DNA from: Alphaproteobacteria bacterium | GTDB lineage: Bacteria > Pseudomonadota > Alphaproteobacteria > Ferrovibrionales > Ferrovibrionaceae | NCBI GenBank assembly: GCA_026126165.1 | Contig: JAHCJR010000024.1 | Location: 1-40,944 of the forward strand | DNA length: 40,944 nt | Reading direction: 5' to 3' | Shown here: in pieces, positions 14,237-23,409 of the stretch | Layout: every line of letters begins with the position of its first letter | How positions within the stretch are numbered: the stretch's first letter is position 1 | Made by a program: the position numbers and the translations under genes | Notes under the pieces: model-generated | The model's database searches: none | Told to the model about the DNA's origin: nothing | What the model saw: the letters and a program-made list of their open reading frames with translations, nothing else

Positions 14237-15412
14237 CTACCACTTCATCTGGCACTTGGGCTGATGCAGGTCCTTGTGGTCCTTGAATACCGTGGCGATC
14301 GTCTTGAGGTTAAGCTCGCCACTGGCCTCCCGCACCGTTTCCTGCAGATAGAAGTTCTGAATCGGGAAGTGGTTCTGGTTGAACTTGAACTCGCCGCGCA
14401 CGGACTTGAAGTCCGCCTTGCGCAGCGCGGCGCGGATACCGTCCTTGTCGCCAAGCGCGCCCTTGACCGAGCGCACGGCGCTGTCGATGAGCATCACCGC
14501 GTCATACTGCTGGGCGGCGTAGAAGGAGGGCATGCGGTTGTATTTCTTGCGGAAGTCGGCGACGAACTTCTTGTTCGCATCGTTCTGCAGATCGTTGACC
14601 CAGCTCTGGGTTCCGAGGGCGCCGAGCGCGTTGTCCTTCTGCAAGGGCAGGGTGATCGCGTCGATGGTATAGGCCGAATAGAAAGGAACCTGCGCCTTCA
14701 GGCCGGCCTGGATGTACTGATTGAGGATCTGCACGCCGGCGGCGCCGGGATAGAAAACGAAAAGGGCATCGGGGCGTGCCGCGCGCACTTTCGACAGTTC
14801 GGCGGAAAAGTCGAGCTGATCGGGCCATTTGGTATATTCCTCGCCGACCACCTCGCCCTTGAAGGTGCTCTTCACGCCCGCGGCCATGTCCTTCCCCGCG
14901 GCGTAGTTGGGCGCCATGATGAAGATCTTCTTGATGCCGCGCTGATTGAGTGCTTCGCCCATCGCCATGGGCGTCTGGTCGTTCTGCCAGGAGGCCGAGA
15001 AGAAGTATGGATTGCACAGTTCGCCGGCAAGCTGCGAGGGGCCGGCATTGCCGCTGATCAGGAAGGTCTGTGAGTCGATCGCGCTCTTGACCGAGGCGAG
15101 CAGCACGTTGGACCAGATGTATCCGGTGAGGAAGTTGACCTTGTCCGACTGGATCAGCTTCTCGGTCTTCTGCTTGCCGACATCGGGCTTCTGCTGGTCG
15201 TCTTCGTAGATCGCCTCCACGTCGACGCCGCCCATCTTGCGGCCGAGATGGTCGAGCGCCAGTTCGAAGGCATCGCGCATGTCGTTGCCGATGGTGGCAT
15301 TCGGACCGCTGAAGGTGTTGACGAAGCCGATCTTGACCTTGACCTGGCCCAGCGCCGGGCCGGCCATGAGAGCCAGAGCCGCGGTGAAACATAGCAGCGT
15401 GGTCTTGTTCAT
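14237..15412 (-). CDS. Periplasmic substrate-binding protein of the Liv-type importer
   Basis: The 391-residue product has a signal peptide (MNKTTLLCFTAALALMAGPALG, about 22 residues) and a type I periplasmic fold of the Leu/Ile/Val-binding family. The opening KVKIGFVNTFSGPNATIG and GVDVEAIYEDDQQKPDVG are typical. It ends with two Cys-free repeats and a KCQMKW tail. Closest in pattern to binding proteins of aromatic-acid importers such as those for benzoate or hydroxycinnamate-type ligands, though the ligand cannot be assigned. Start at the ATG at 15410-15412, which follows GGGAGGAACAAGGAA. First gene of the importer operon. Confidence 0.88.
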   Translation of the reverse strand: MNKTTLLCFTAALALMAGPALGQVKVKIGFVNTFSGPNATIGNDMRDAFELALDHLGRKMGGVDVEAIYEDDQQKPDVGKQKTEKLIQSDKVNFLTGYIWSNVLLASVKSAIDSQTFLISGNAGPSQLAGELCNPYFFSASWQNDQTPMAMGEALNQRGIKKIFIMAPNYAAGKDMAAGVKSTFKGEVVGEEYTKWPDQLDFSAELSKVRAARPDALFVFYPGAAGVQILNQYIQAGLKAQVPFYSAYTIDAITLPLQKDNALGALGTQSWVNDLQNDANKKFVADFRKKYNRMPSFYAAQQYDAVMLIDSAVRSVKGALGDKDGIRAALRKADFKSVRGEFKFNQNHFPIQNFYLQETVREASGELNLKTIATVFKDHKDLHQPKCQMKW

Positions 15413-15535
15413 TTCCTTGTTCCTCCCGTGATCCAAGATTACCCGGCCGCGGTCATCCTAACCCGCCGTCCCGCTTCTGAGAATGCCGGTCGGGCTGCGA
15501 AGGCGCAGCGGTTCCCATTGCTTCAAACGTAAACT

Positions 15536-15545
15536 ATTGGCCAAT
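15536..15545. promoter_or_regulatory. Palindrome ATTGGCCAAT ahead of the binding-protein gene
   Basis: A perfect ten-base palindrome lies 124 bases before the importer operon and just downstream of the MarR gene stop, inside a locally AT-rich patch. It may be an operator for the importer promoter. A palindrome of this length can also occur by chance in a region this long, so this is only a candidate. Confidence 0.25.
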
Positions 15546-15551
15546 CAAACA

Positions 15552-16007
15552 TCAAGCGCCACGCGCGCCCTTGCCGGACAGGCCCGCCATGTTGGCATGG
15601 ACGCGGACGAGCAGCCTTTTGAGCTGGCGTTCCTCCGCCGGCGACAGGCCGGCCAGCGCCGTCCGTTCGTAGTTCAGGGCAGTGGGCGTAATCCGGCGGG
15701 CCAGCGCTCGCCCCGCCGGCGTGAGGCGTAGTTCGATGGAGCGTGCATCGCTGGCCACGCCCCGGGCGCGGGCGGCAAGGCCCCTTCGCTCCGATTGGTC
15801 GAGGATGCGCGAGAGGGTGGAGATGTCGATCGCCGTGCTGTCCGCGAGCTGGCTGACGCTCTGCCGGTCGCGGTGCTGCAACGCGGCAAGGACGCGCCAG
15901 ATCGGCAGGGTTATGCCGTGCGCGCGCAGTTCCCGCGTGAAGGCCCGGGCGATCCGGCTGCCGGCACGGTTGAGCAGGTAGGGCAGATAGTCGTCGAGAT
16001 CGAGCAT
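15552..16007 (-). CDS. MarR-family transcriptional regulator
   Basis: The 151-residue protein is a winged-helix MarR regulator. Helices around LRAHGITLPIWRVLAALQHRDRQ, the recognition region SVSQLADSTAIDISTLSRILDQSERRGL and the wing with DARSIELRLTPAGRAL are all present. MarR proteins of catabolic clusters commonly bind aromatic acids or their CoA esters and release DNA. It is 12 bases downstream of the LLM oxygenase gene and so shares its transcript. The inverted repeat at 17092-17109, ahead of that transcript, is its likely operator, which would make the regulator autoregulatory. It may also control the importer next door. Confidence 0.9.
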   Translation of the reverse strand: MLDLDDYLPYLLNRAGSRIARAFTRELRAHGITLPIWRVLAALQHRDRQSVSQLADSTAIDISTLSRILDQSERRGLAARARGVASDARSIELRLTPAGRALARRITPTALNYERTALAGLSPAEERQLKRLLVRVHANMAGLSGKGARGA

Positions 16008-16019
16008 GGCCGGGCCGGC

Positions 16020-17072
16020 TCAGCCGGCGAAGGCCGGCGCGATTTCCGCCATGAAGCGGGACATCTGGTCGCGCACCATGGGATCGGGCTTGAGGCCATA
16101 GTTGAAGTAAAGGATCACCTCGGAAATGCCCGCCGCTTCGACCTGCTTGAGGTCATCGATGATCTTTCGCGGATTGCCGACCAGGACGGATTTCGCGGTC
16201 AGGCTTTCCGGCTTCATGTTGCGCAGGATGTCGACGATCTCCAGGAAATAGCGGTAGGTCGGCGGCACCGTCTTCGTGTCGGAAGGGAAGGCGGCGATCA
16301 GCGCATCCTGGAAGTAGCGGATCAGGGCCGCGCGGCCGAACGCCTCTTCCTCCGGCGTGTCGGCGATGTGGATGAAATAGCTGCACATGGCCCGCCTCGG
16401 CGCGCGGCCATGCCGGGCCGCCTCCTCGTGAAAGGCGCGGACCGCGTCCGCAAGGGAACCATAGACCAACGCGGCGGCAAACGGGGCGAAGATGATGTTC
16501 CAGTCGCGCCGGGCCGCCAGTTCCATGCTTGGGCGCGAGAAACAGGCGACATAGGGCCTGAGCGGCCGCTGCGTCGGGCGCGGCCGCACCTCGATGTCGC
16601 GGAACTGCCAGAACCTGCCCTCATGCGACCACTTGCCCGGTTCCGTCCAGGCACGCCAGAGGATGTCGAGCCCTTCCTCGAACATCTCGGCCGAGCGGGC
16701 GAAGTCGGCCTGGAACGGTTCGTACTCGAGCCGGTCGTAGCCGCGCCCGGCGGCAAAGTCCACCCGGCCTCCGGAGAGCAGGTCGAGCGTCGCCCATTCC
16801 TCCGCCACGTGCAGGGGATGATGCACCGGCAGCAGCACCACCGCCGGCGCCAGGCGAATGCGCTTCGTCGCACCGGCGAGCTGGGCCAGCAGCATGTTCG
16901 GGCAGGCATTGACGCCGAGCAGGTTGAAATGATGCTCGCCGATCCACGCGGAATTGAGGCCGATCTCCTCGGCATGCAGGGCCTGGCCATAGATCTCCCG
17001 CACGAACTGTTCCGGTGAGCGGGTATTGCCGGGATAACGGTTGTCGCTGAGGGTGAAGTATCCGAACTGCAT
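16020..17072 (-). CDS. LLM-class flavin-dependent monooxygenase
   Basis: This 350-residue protein is a bacterial-luciferase-like flavoprotein. It has EEIGLNSAWIGEHHF near 35-49, LAPAVVLLPVHHPLHVAEEWATLDLLSGGR near 74-103, GRGYD, and EGRFWQF. LLM enzymes use reduced FMN supplied by a separate reductase, or F420, to oxygenate a substrate. No FMN reductase of the usual small type was seen nearby. The gene is first of a two-gene transcript with marR. Role unknown; an oxygenation or ring-modifying step in the same catabolic programme is plausible. Confidence 0.9.
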   Translation of the reverse strand: MQFGYFTLSDNRYPGNTRSPEQFVREIYGQALHAEEIGLNSAWIGEHHFNLLGVNACPNMLLAQLAGATKRIRLAPAVVLLPVHHPLHVAEEWATLDLLSGGRVDFAAGRGYDRLEYEPFQADFARSAEMFEEGLDILWRAWTEPGKWSHEGRFWQFRDIEVRPRPTQRPLRPYVACFSRPSMELAARRDWNIIFAPFAAALVYGSLADAVRAFHEEAARHGRAPRRAMCSYFIHIADTPEEEAFGRAALIRYFQDALIAAFPSDTKTVPPTYRYFLEIVDILRNMKPESLTAKSVLVGNPRKIIDDLKQVEAAGISEVILYFNYGLKPDPMVRDQMSRFMAEIAPAFAG

Positions 17073-17091
17073 GCTGGCCTCCCCGTCGAGT

Positions 17092-17109
17092 TATTTGCAT
17101 TTGCAAATA
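17092..17109. promoter_or_regulatory. Inverted repeat TATTTGCA-TT-TGCAAATA, likely MarR operator
   Basis: Eight-base perfect arms at 17092-17099 and 17102-17109 with a two-base spacer make an 18-base AT-rich palindrome. It stands out in GC-rich surroundings. It lies 20 bases before the start of the LLM oxygenase gene (minus strand) and about 97 bases before the plus-strand gene at 17206. Size, symmetry and place fit a MarR-dimer site, and marR is the second gene of the transcript. Promoter boxes were not confidently located. Confidence 0.65.
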
Positions 17110-17205
17110 CATTAGCGCGCGCGCCGCCCGCCGGCAAGGCGCTCCATGCGTGCTAGGATGGGGCGGGCGGACCGGCCGGTCCGCCGGCCATACCGGAGGG
17201 GTGCG

Positions 17206-17475
17206 ATGGTGGAGGTCGATCCGAGGAAGGTGGCGCTGGTGCTGGGTCCGCTGCACGATTTCATGGCCGCGGCGCGGGCCGAGCCGCTCGATGCGGTGGC
17301 GGCGGCCGCGGAGCAGGTGGAGATCGAGGAGATGGTGCGCCATCCCCATGGAGCGGAGAAAGCGCTCTACGAGGCGGCGCTGGCCTTTCTGCGCCATGTC
17401 GAGAAGGAACGTGGCGGGCAGGGCGGGCCCGGCATCCTGTCGACCCTGGGACAGGCTCTGGCCGACGAGGAATGA
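17206..17475 (+). CDS. Unknown small helical protein
   Basis: The 89-residue product is not recognised. It is mostly helical and rich in Ala and Glu, with no signal peptide, Cys pair or membrane segment. The ATG follows GGAGGGG by four bases, which supports a real gene. It is divergent from the LLM-marR transcript across the inverted repeat at 17092-17109 and so may be under the same regulator. It ends three bases before the stop of the racemase-like gene, convergently. Confidence 0.6.
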   Translation: MVEVDPRKVALVLGPLHDFMAAARAEPLDAVAAAAEQVEIEEMVRHPHGAEKALYEAALAFLRHVEKERGGQGGPGILSTLGQALADEE

Positions 17476-17478
17476 CGT

Positions 17479-18579
17479 TCAGGCGGCGTGGCGCCGCACC
17501 GCGGCCTCGTCCCATTCGAGGCCGATGCCCGGCCGTTCCGACGCGACGGCCATGCCGCCGCGCACGATGCAGGGTTGTTTCAGGATCGGCGAGGCCCAGT
17601 CGACATATTCAAGGTAATGCGCGGTCGGCGTCGCCGCCAGCAAATGGGCGCTGATCTCGGGAAAGAGGTGGCTCGACATCGGCATGGCAGCGGCGTCGGC
17701 CAAAGCTGCCGCGCGCAACCAGCCGCTGACGCCGCCGATCTTCGAGGCATCGGGCATCACATAGTCCATCGCGCCGGCATCGAGCGCCTTGCGCATGTCG
17801 TGCGAACCCCAGAAATTCTCGCCGGTTTGAACGGCGGTCCGCAGCTCATCGCGCACGGCGCGATGCCCGGCAAAGTCATCGAAGCGCACCGGCTCCTCTA
17901 TCCAGTAGAGGCCAAGCGATTCCAGGGCGCGGCCGCGCCGGATCGCTTCCGCCGGCAGCAGGCACTGGTTGTAGTCGCTCATCACGAGGACGTCCTTCGG
18001 CACCGCCTTGAGGACCGCACGTACCACCGCCAGATCCTCCTCGAGCGTCGGATAGCCGAGGCGCACCTTGATGGCGCGGAATCCGCCTTCGAGCAGCTCG
18101 GCCGCTTCCTTCCCGGCCTTGCGTGCCCCGATCAGCCCGAGGCCGCAGGAATTGTAGGCCGGGATCGGCTTGCAGATCGCGCCCAGCGCCCGTGCCAGCG
18201 GCATCTCCCGGGCACGCGCGAAGGCGTCCCAGGCCGCCTGGTCGATCGCCGCCATGGCGATGGCCACCAGTCCCTGCGCACCGATGAGCATGGCGCGGGC
18301 GCGCAGTTTGCGCTCGATATCGTAAGGCGCCAGCGCATCGCCGGCCAGCATCTCGCCGAAGCGTTCGACCAGTTCCACGACCGGCTTGAGCGCCCATTGT
18401 CCATAGGTGAAGACATAGGCCGAGCCGGTGGGGCCGTTCTTGGTCGCCAGATCGACGAGGACGAGTGGAGCGCTGCCGACGGTCCCGCCGCCGGTGACGA
18501 GCGGACGGCGCATCGGCACGTTGACGGCACGTGCGCGCACGCCGGAAATGAAAATGCCAGGATTGCCGGAACTCGCCAT
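17479..18579 (-). CDS. Mandelate-racemase-like enolase-superfamily enzyme, KxR variant
   Basis: The 366-residue protein closely follows Pseudomonas mandelate racemase along its length, with a constant offset of seven residues. Metal ligands Asp202, Glu228 and Glu254, the Asp277-His304 dyad and Glu324 are all in place. The KxK motif is K171-V-R173, so the Lys that acts as the S-specific base in mandelate racemase is Arg. Blocks MPDASKIGGVSGW and SSHLFPEISAHLLAATPTAH are near-identical to the racemase. It may racemise or dehydrate a 2-hydroxy acid; Arg at this position makes plain mandelate racemase activity uncertain. AAGGGAGGGAG precedes the ATG. Single gene, with a DMT exporter divergent. 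Confidence 0.87.
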   Translation of the reverse strand: MASSGNPGIFISGVRARAVNVPMRRPLVTGGGTVGSAPLVLVDLATKNGPTGSAYVFTYGQWALKPVVELVERFGEMLAGDALAPYDIERKLRARAMLIGAQGLVAIAMAAIDQAAWDAFARAREMPLARALGAICKPIPAYNSCGLGLIGARKAGKEAAELLEGGFRAIKVRLGYPTLEEDLAVVRAVLKAVPKDVLVMSDYNQCLLPAEAIRRGRALESLGLYWIEEPVRFDDFAGHRAVRDELRTAVQTGENFWGSHDMRKALDAGAMDYVMPDASKIGGVSGWLRAAALADAAAMPMSSHLFPEISAHLLAATPTAHYLEYVDWASPILKQPCIVRGGMAVASERPGIGLEWDEAAVRRHAA

Positions 18580-18722
18580 ATGCTCCCTCCCTTTGGGCGG
18601 CAGAGCCTACGCCCGGAAGCATGGGCTGGACAAGCCGGGCATGGAAGGGCTGACGCAATGACGCTGGTCGGGCGGCCTTGGCTCGGCTAGAGAACGCTGG
18701 CAGCGCGGCGGGAGGTTTCTGC

Positions 18723-19637
18723 TTGGAGTGGATCTGGATTCCGATAACCCTCGCCGGGGCGTTCCTGCAGGCGTTCAGGACGGCATTGCAGAAGTTCCTG
18801 AAAGGCCGCCTCAGCACCAATGGCGCCACCTTCACCCGGTTCGTCTACGGCGCGCCTCTCGCCGTGCTCTACCTTTTCGCGCTGCGGCACCATCTCGGGG
18901 CGGAGATGCCATCGCCCACCCCTGTGTTCCTCGCCTGGGTCGTGACCGGCGGGCTGTCGCAGATCCTCGGCACCTCGATGCTGCTGCACGTGCTCGGCCT
19001 GCGAAACTTCTCGATCGGCGTCGCCTATTCCAAGACCGAGACGATCCAGGCGGCGGTATTCGGACTTGTTTTCCTCGGCGACCCGCTCAGTCCCTGGGGT
19101 CTTGGCGCCATCCTGCTGGCGACGTTTGGCGTGGTCGTCTTTTCCTTTCAGGGCGGTGCGGCGTCCGGCGCCGCAGCCGCTCCGGCCGGCGGCTGGCGTG
19201 CCAATGCGGTGCTGTTCGGCATCCTGTCGGGGAGCTTCTTCAGCATCTCGGCGGTGGCCTATCGCGGTGCCGCGCTCGCCGTCCCCGTGGACAACCTCTT
19301 TCTTGCCGCCGCCTATGCCGTCGCCTGGGCGAGCTGCTTGCAGACCTTGATGCTTGGCGCCTATCTGCGCCTGCGCGAACCCGGGCAGATCACGCGCGTG
19401 TTCCGCAACTGGCGGATCGCCGCCCTGGCCGGTGTCACCAGCATGGTCGGTTCCGTCTGCTGGTTCACCGCCATGACCATCCAGACGGTCGCCTATGTGC
19501 GCACCCTCGGCATGGTCGAACTGATCTTCACGTTCCTGTTCTCGGTCTTCTGGTTCCGCGAGCGCGCGCGGGCGCGGGAGATCGTCGGCGTGCTGCTGCT
19601 GGTGGCCGGCATCGTCATGCTGCTCAACCCGCCCTGA
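18723..19637 (+). CDS. DMT-superfamily (EamA) transporter
   Basis: The 304-residue inner-membrane protein shows ten hydrophobic segments in two EamA repeats, for example FLAWVVTGGLSQILGTSMLL and MVELIFTFLFSVFWFRERARAREIVGVLLLVAGIVMLL. The start is taken at TTG 18723, which follows GGGAGG by seven bases and begins (M)EWIWIPITLAG; frames further upstream start without a ribosome site. EamA proteins usually export metabolites or amino acids. It starts 143 bases from the start of the racemase-like gene, on the opposite strand. Substrate unknown. Confidence 0.84.
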   Translation: MEWIWIPITLAGAFLQAFRTALQKFLKGRLSTNGATFTRFVYGAPLAVLYLFALRHHLGAEMPSPTPVFLAWVVTGGLSQILGTSMLLHVLGLRNFSIGVAYSKTETIQAAVFGLVFLGDPLSPWGLGAILLATFGVVVFSFQGGAASGAAAAPAGGWRANAVLFGILSGSFFSISAVAYRGAALAVPVDNLFLAAAYAVAWASCLQTLMLGAYLRLREPGQITRVFRNWRIAALAGVTSMVGSVCWFTAMTIQTVAYVRTLGMVELIFTFLFSVFWFRERARAREIVGVLLLVAGIVMLLNPP

Positions 19638-19710
19638 CCGGGCGGCAGGACCCACTACCGCGGGTTCTCCAATCAGCCTAGGATTGTGCCCGCCACTTGC
19701 GGGGCCAGGC

Positions 19711-21627
19711 ATGACCGAGCGCGTGCAGCGAAAGCTGGTCGCCGTGCTCGCCGCCGATATCGCCGGCTACAGCCGGCTGATGGGGGCGGACGAGGAGGGG
19801 ACCCTCGCGCGCCTCAAGACCCTGCGCCGCGTGGTGATCGATCCGATCCTGGGCGGCCATAGCGGTCGGCTGGTGAAGACCACCGGGGACGGTCTTCTGG
19901 TTGAATTTGCGAGCGTCGTCGACGCCGTGCAATGCGCGATCGCCCTGCAGAAAACTTTGAGCAGCCACGAAGGCGGGCGGCCGGAGCCGGAACGGTTCCG
20001 TTTGCGGATCGGCATCAACCTTGGCGATGTGATCATCGACGAGGACGACATCCACGGCGACGGAGTGAACGTCGCCGCGCGGCTGGAGGCATTGGCCGAA
20101 CCGGGCGGCATCTGCATCAGCCGGTCGGTGCGTGATCACGTGCGCGACCGGATCGGCCTGCCCCTCGATGACCTTGGCGAGGTCCAGGTGAAGAACATCG
20201 CGAGGCCGGTGCGTGCCTTCCGCATCCGGCTCGATGGCGGCGTACCCGCCGCAGCGCCGGCCAGGGCGCGGCGCACCCCTCGGTACCCGGCGCTGCTGCG
20301 GCTCGGCCTTGCCGGCATGGTGGCGTTGCCGCTGCTCGGGGGGCTTGCCTGGCTTGCCGTTCCGCAATTCACGGACAGGCCGATTACTGCGGCGGGGCCC
20401 GCGTCGTCGCAGAAGCGCCTATCTGTTCTGGTTCTGCCGTTCAGCAACCTCTCCGACGATCCCCAGCAGGGCTGGTTCGCCGACGGGATCACGGAGGACC
20501 TGATCACCGATCTCTCGCGCATCTCGGGCGCATTCGTCATCGCGCGCAATACGGCCTTCACCTTCAAGGACCGCGCCGTCGACGTGCGCGAGGCGGCGCG
20601 GGAGCTTGGCGTTCGCTACGTGCTCGAGGGGAGCGTCCGGCGCGTCGGCGAGAAGGTGCGCCTCAACGTGCAACTCATCGACGCCCAGTCGGCGGCGCAT
20701 GTCTGGGCGGAACGCTTCGATCGCGATCTCAAGGACATCTTCGCGCTGCAAACCGAGATCACCGGACGCATCGCGCGCACGCTGAATCTCGAACTTCTGG
20801 AGGCCGAGACCAGACGCGGCTCGGCGCGCGCCGCCGGCAACCTGGATGCGCACGACCTCGCCTTGCGGGCCTGGGTGACCCTGCTCAACAAGCCGCAGAC
20901 CGCCGAGACCAACCGGGAGGGCGAAGCCCTGGCGCGACAGGCGATTGCGCTGGATCCGGACTCGGCGCTTGCCTGGACGGCGCTGACTTACGTGCATACC
21001 AGGGCCGGCAGCTTCGGCTGGACGGCCTCGCGCGAGGCATCGCTGCGCGAGGCGGTAGCTGCGGGGGAACGAGCCATCGCCCTGGACCCGAAGAGTTCGG
21101 ATGCGATCTACATGCTGGGATATGCCCTTCGCACCAGTGGTCAGCATGAACGCTCGATGCAGGCCATGGAACAGGCGATCGCGCTAAATCCGAACAACCC
21201 TCTACCCTATCACGGCCTTGCCTATAGCCGAATCCTGCTCGGCCGTGCCGAGGAAGCTCTACCGCTGCTCGAACATGCCTTCCGCCTCAGTCCACGCGAG
21301 CCGCTGGCCGCCATCTGGCATTGGACCGCCGGTTATGCGCTCTTTCTGGTGGGCCAGGACGAGGCGGCGATTGCCTCGGCGCGAAAGGCCATTGCGGTCA
21401 ATCCCGAACATCCGAACTCGTGGTGGCTGCATGCCGCCGCCGCCGGCCAACTTGGGCGTATCGCCGAGGCGAGTGCGGCCATCGAACGCTACCAGACCAT
21501 GCCCGGCGCGGTGCGCTCGGCCGCGGCTTTGCGGGAGCGCATGCGCCTCGGCTCCGATAGCGAGGTCTACCTGCGCCAGCTCGATCGTCTGGTGGCGGGC
21601 CTGCGGCTTGCCGGCATGGCCGAATGA
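19711..21627 (+). CDS. Class III adenylate/guanylate cyclase with TolB-like and TPR domains
   Basis: The 638-residue protein joins signal synthesis to a TPR scaffold. Residues 1-165 are a class III cyclase with metal-binding Asp16 (AADIAGYSRL) and Asp60 (KTTGDGLLVEF) and transition-state residues Asn120 and Arg124 (DGVNVAARLE). Residues 195-218 form one membrane segment. Residues 237-365 match the FlgO/TolB-like domain with LPFSNLSDDP, FADGITEDLI and YVLEGSVRR. The rest is TPR repeats with repeated A(I/L)ALDPxS..A units. Such proteins are common in alphaproteobacteria and their stimuli are unknown. Whether ATP or GTP is used cannot be told. Single gene. Confidence 0.9.
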   Translation: MTERVQRKLVAVLAADIAGYSRLMGADEEGTLARLKTLRRVVIDPILGGHSGRLVKTTGDGLLVEFASVVDAVQCAIALQKTLSSHEGGRPEPERFRLRIGINLGDVIIDEDDIHGDGVNVAARLEALAEPGGICISRSVRDHVRDRIGLPLDDLGEVQVKNIARPVRAFRIRLDGGVPAAAPARARRTPRYPALLRLGLAGMVALPLLGGLAWLAVPQFTDRPITAAGPASSQKRLSVLVLPFSNLSDDPQQGWFADGITEDLITDLSRISGAFVIARNTAFTFKDRAVDVREAARELGVRYVLEGSVRRVGEKVRLNVQLIDAQSAAHVWAERFDRDLKDIFALQTEITGRIARTLNLELLEAETRRGSARAAGNLDAHDLALRAWVTLLNKPQTAETNREGEALARQAIALDPDSALAWTALTYVHTRAGSFGWTASREASLREAVAAGERAIALDPKSSDAIYMLGYALRTSGQHERSMQAMEQAIALNPNNPLPYHGLAYSRILLGRAEEALPLLEHAFRLSPREPLAAIWHWTAGYALFLVGQDEAAIASARKAIAVNPEHPNSWWLHAAAAGQLGRIAEASAAIERYQTMPGAVRSAAALRERMRLGSDSEVYLRQLDRLVAGLRLAGMAE

Positions 21628-21707
21628 AGCTGCCTCCCGCCTAGGCCCGGCCGGCGGATGCCGCTATGCTCCCCGGCGGTCCTACAGGCGACGGGGAGGA
21701 AGAGCGG

Positions 21708-23342
21708 ATGGCCGGCGGTGCGCGCATGATGGGGCGATTCGACTATGTCATCGTGGGCGCGGGCTCGGCCGGCTGCGTGCTGGCCAACCGCCTGAGCGCC
21801 GATCCGGGGGTGCGCGTGCTGATCCTCGAGGCGGGCGGTCGCGACACCTATCCGTGGATCCATATCCCGGTCGGCTACTTCAAGACCATGCACAATCCCC
21901 GCACCGACTGGTGCTTCGTGACCGAGGCCGAACCCGGACTCGGCGGGCGCGCGATCAACTATCCGCGCGGCAAGACCCTGGGCGGCTGCTCCTCGATCAA
22001 CGGCCATATCTACATGCGCGGCCAGGCGCGCGACTACGACCAGTGGCGCCAGCTCGGCAATGCGGGCTGGGGCTGGGAGGACGTGCTGCCATATTTCCGC
22101 AAGTCGGAGGACCAGGCGCGTGGCGCCGACGAGATGCATGGCGCGGGCGGCCCGCTCGCCGTCACCGAACAGCGCATCCGCCTGCCGGTGCTCGATCTTT
22201 TCGCCGACGCTGCGCAAGAAGCGGGCATTCCCCGCACGGACGACTTCAACCGGGGCAACAACGAGGGCGTCGGCTATTTCCAGGTGACGCAGAAACATGG
22301 CTTCCGCTGGAGCACGGCGCGCGCTTTCCTCAATCCGGCCAAGAAGCGCCCGAACCTGACCCTGCTCACCGGCGCGCATGCGGCGCGCCTCGTGATCGAG
22401 CACGGGCGGGCCCGGGCGCTGGAATTCTGGCAGGGCGGCGAGCTTTGCCGGGCGGAGGCCGACGGGGAGATCCTGCTCGCCGCCGGCGCGATCGGCTCGC
22501 CGCATCTGCTGCAGGCATCGGGCATCGGTCCCGGCGAAATCCTGCGTGCCCATGGCATCGAGGTGCATCGCGAGCTGCCGGGAGTCGGCGAGAACCTGCA
22601 GGACCATCTGCAAATCCGCCTCGTCTATCGGCTGCAGGGCGTTCAGACGCTGAACGAGAAGGTCAATTCCCCGATCGGGCGGATGATGATCGGTTTGGAA
22701 TACCTGCTGTTCCGCACCGGGCCGATGACCATGGGCGCGAGCCAGCTCGGCTGCTTCGCGCGCAGCGATCCGGACCGCGAAACGCCCAATCTCGAGTACC
22801 ATATCCAGCCGCTTTCCACCGACCGGCTGGGCGATCCGCTGCATCCTTTCCCGGCGCTCACCGCCTCGGTCTGCAATCTGCGGCCCGAAAGCCGCGGCCA
22901 TGTCCGGCTCAAGTCGGCCGACACAAGGACGCCGCCGGCGATCCAGCCCAACTACCTTTCGGCACCGGAAGATCGGCGGGTGGCGGTGGACTCGATCCGG
23001 CTGACCCGGCGCATCATGCTGGAAACCCGGGCCTTCGCTCCGCACCGGCCCGAAGAACTCAAACCCGGCGCGGCGGTGCAGCGCGACGATGAATTGCTGG
23101 CGGCGGCGGCGGCGCTCGGCACCACGATCTTCCACCCGGTCGGCACCTGCCGCATGGGGCGCGACCCCATGGCAGTGGTCGACGAGCGGCTCCGGCTGCA
23201 CGGGGTGGCGGGCCTGCGGGTCGTCGATGCCTCCGTGATGCCGACCATCACCTCAGGCAATACCAACGCGCCGACGATCATGATCGCCGAGAAAGCGGCG
23301 GACATGATTCTCGAGGATCGGCGGCAGGGCCCTGTGGCTTGA
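21708..23342 (+). CDS. GMC-family FAD-dependent oxidoreductase (choline-dehydrogenase-like)
   Basis: The 544-residue protein is a glucose-methanol-choline oxidoreductase. It has the FAD motif [14 protein letters not shown] near residues 14-27, [14 protein letters not shown], the FAD-attachment region [18 protein letters not shown] and the C-terminal [27 protein letters not shown] block with the catalytic His and Asn. It oxidises a primary alcohol with FAD. The ATG follows GGGGAGGAAGAGCGG. Choline itself is unproven; family members act on many alcohols, including aromatic ones. It is 80 bases downstream of the cyclase gene and may be separately transcribed. Confidence 0.9.
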   Translation: MAGGARMMGRFDYVIVGAGSAGCVLANRLSADPGVRVLILEAGGRDTYPWIHIPVGYFKTMHNPRTDWCFVTEAEPGLGGRAINYPRGKTLGGCSSINGHIYMRGQARDYDQWRQLGNAGWGWEDVLPYFRKSEDQARGADEMHGAGGPLAVTEQRIRLPVLDLFADAAQEAGIPRTDDFNRGNNEGVGYFQVTQKHGFRWSTARAFLNPAKKRPNLTLLTGAHAARLVIEHGRARALEFWQGGELCRAEADGEILLAAGAIGSPHLLQASGIGPGEILRAHGIEVHRELPGVGENLQDHLQIRLVYRLQGVQTLNEKVNSPIGRMMIGLEYLLFRTGPMTMGASQLGCFARSDPDRETPNLEYHIQPLSTDRLGDPLHPFPALTASVCNLRPESRGHVRLKSADTRTPPAIQPNYLSAPEDRRVAVDSIRLTRRIMLETRAFAPHRPEELKPGAAVQRDDELLAAAAALGTTIFHPVGTCRMGRDPMAVVDERLRLHGVAGLRVVDASVMPTITSGNTNAPTIMIAEKAADMILEDRRQGPVA

Positions 23343-23409
23343 CGTAGGCTAATGGGCGTATCGTGGAGATACAGCATTACACTTTCGCAACTTTAAGTAA
23401 TTGGATCAT

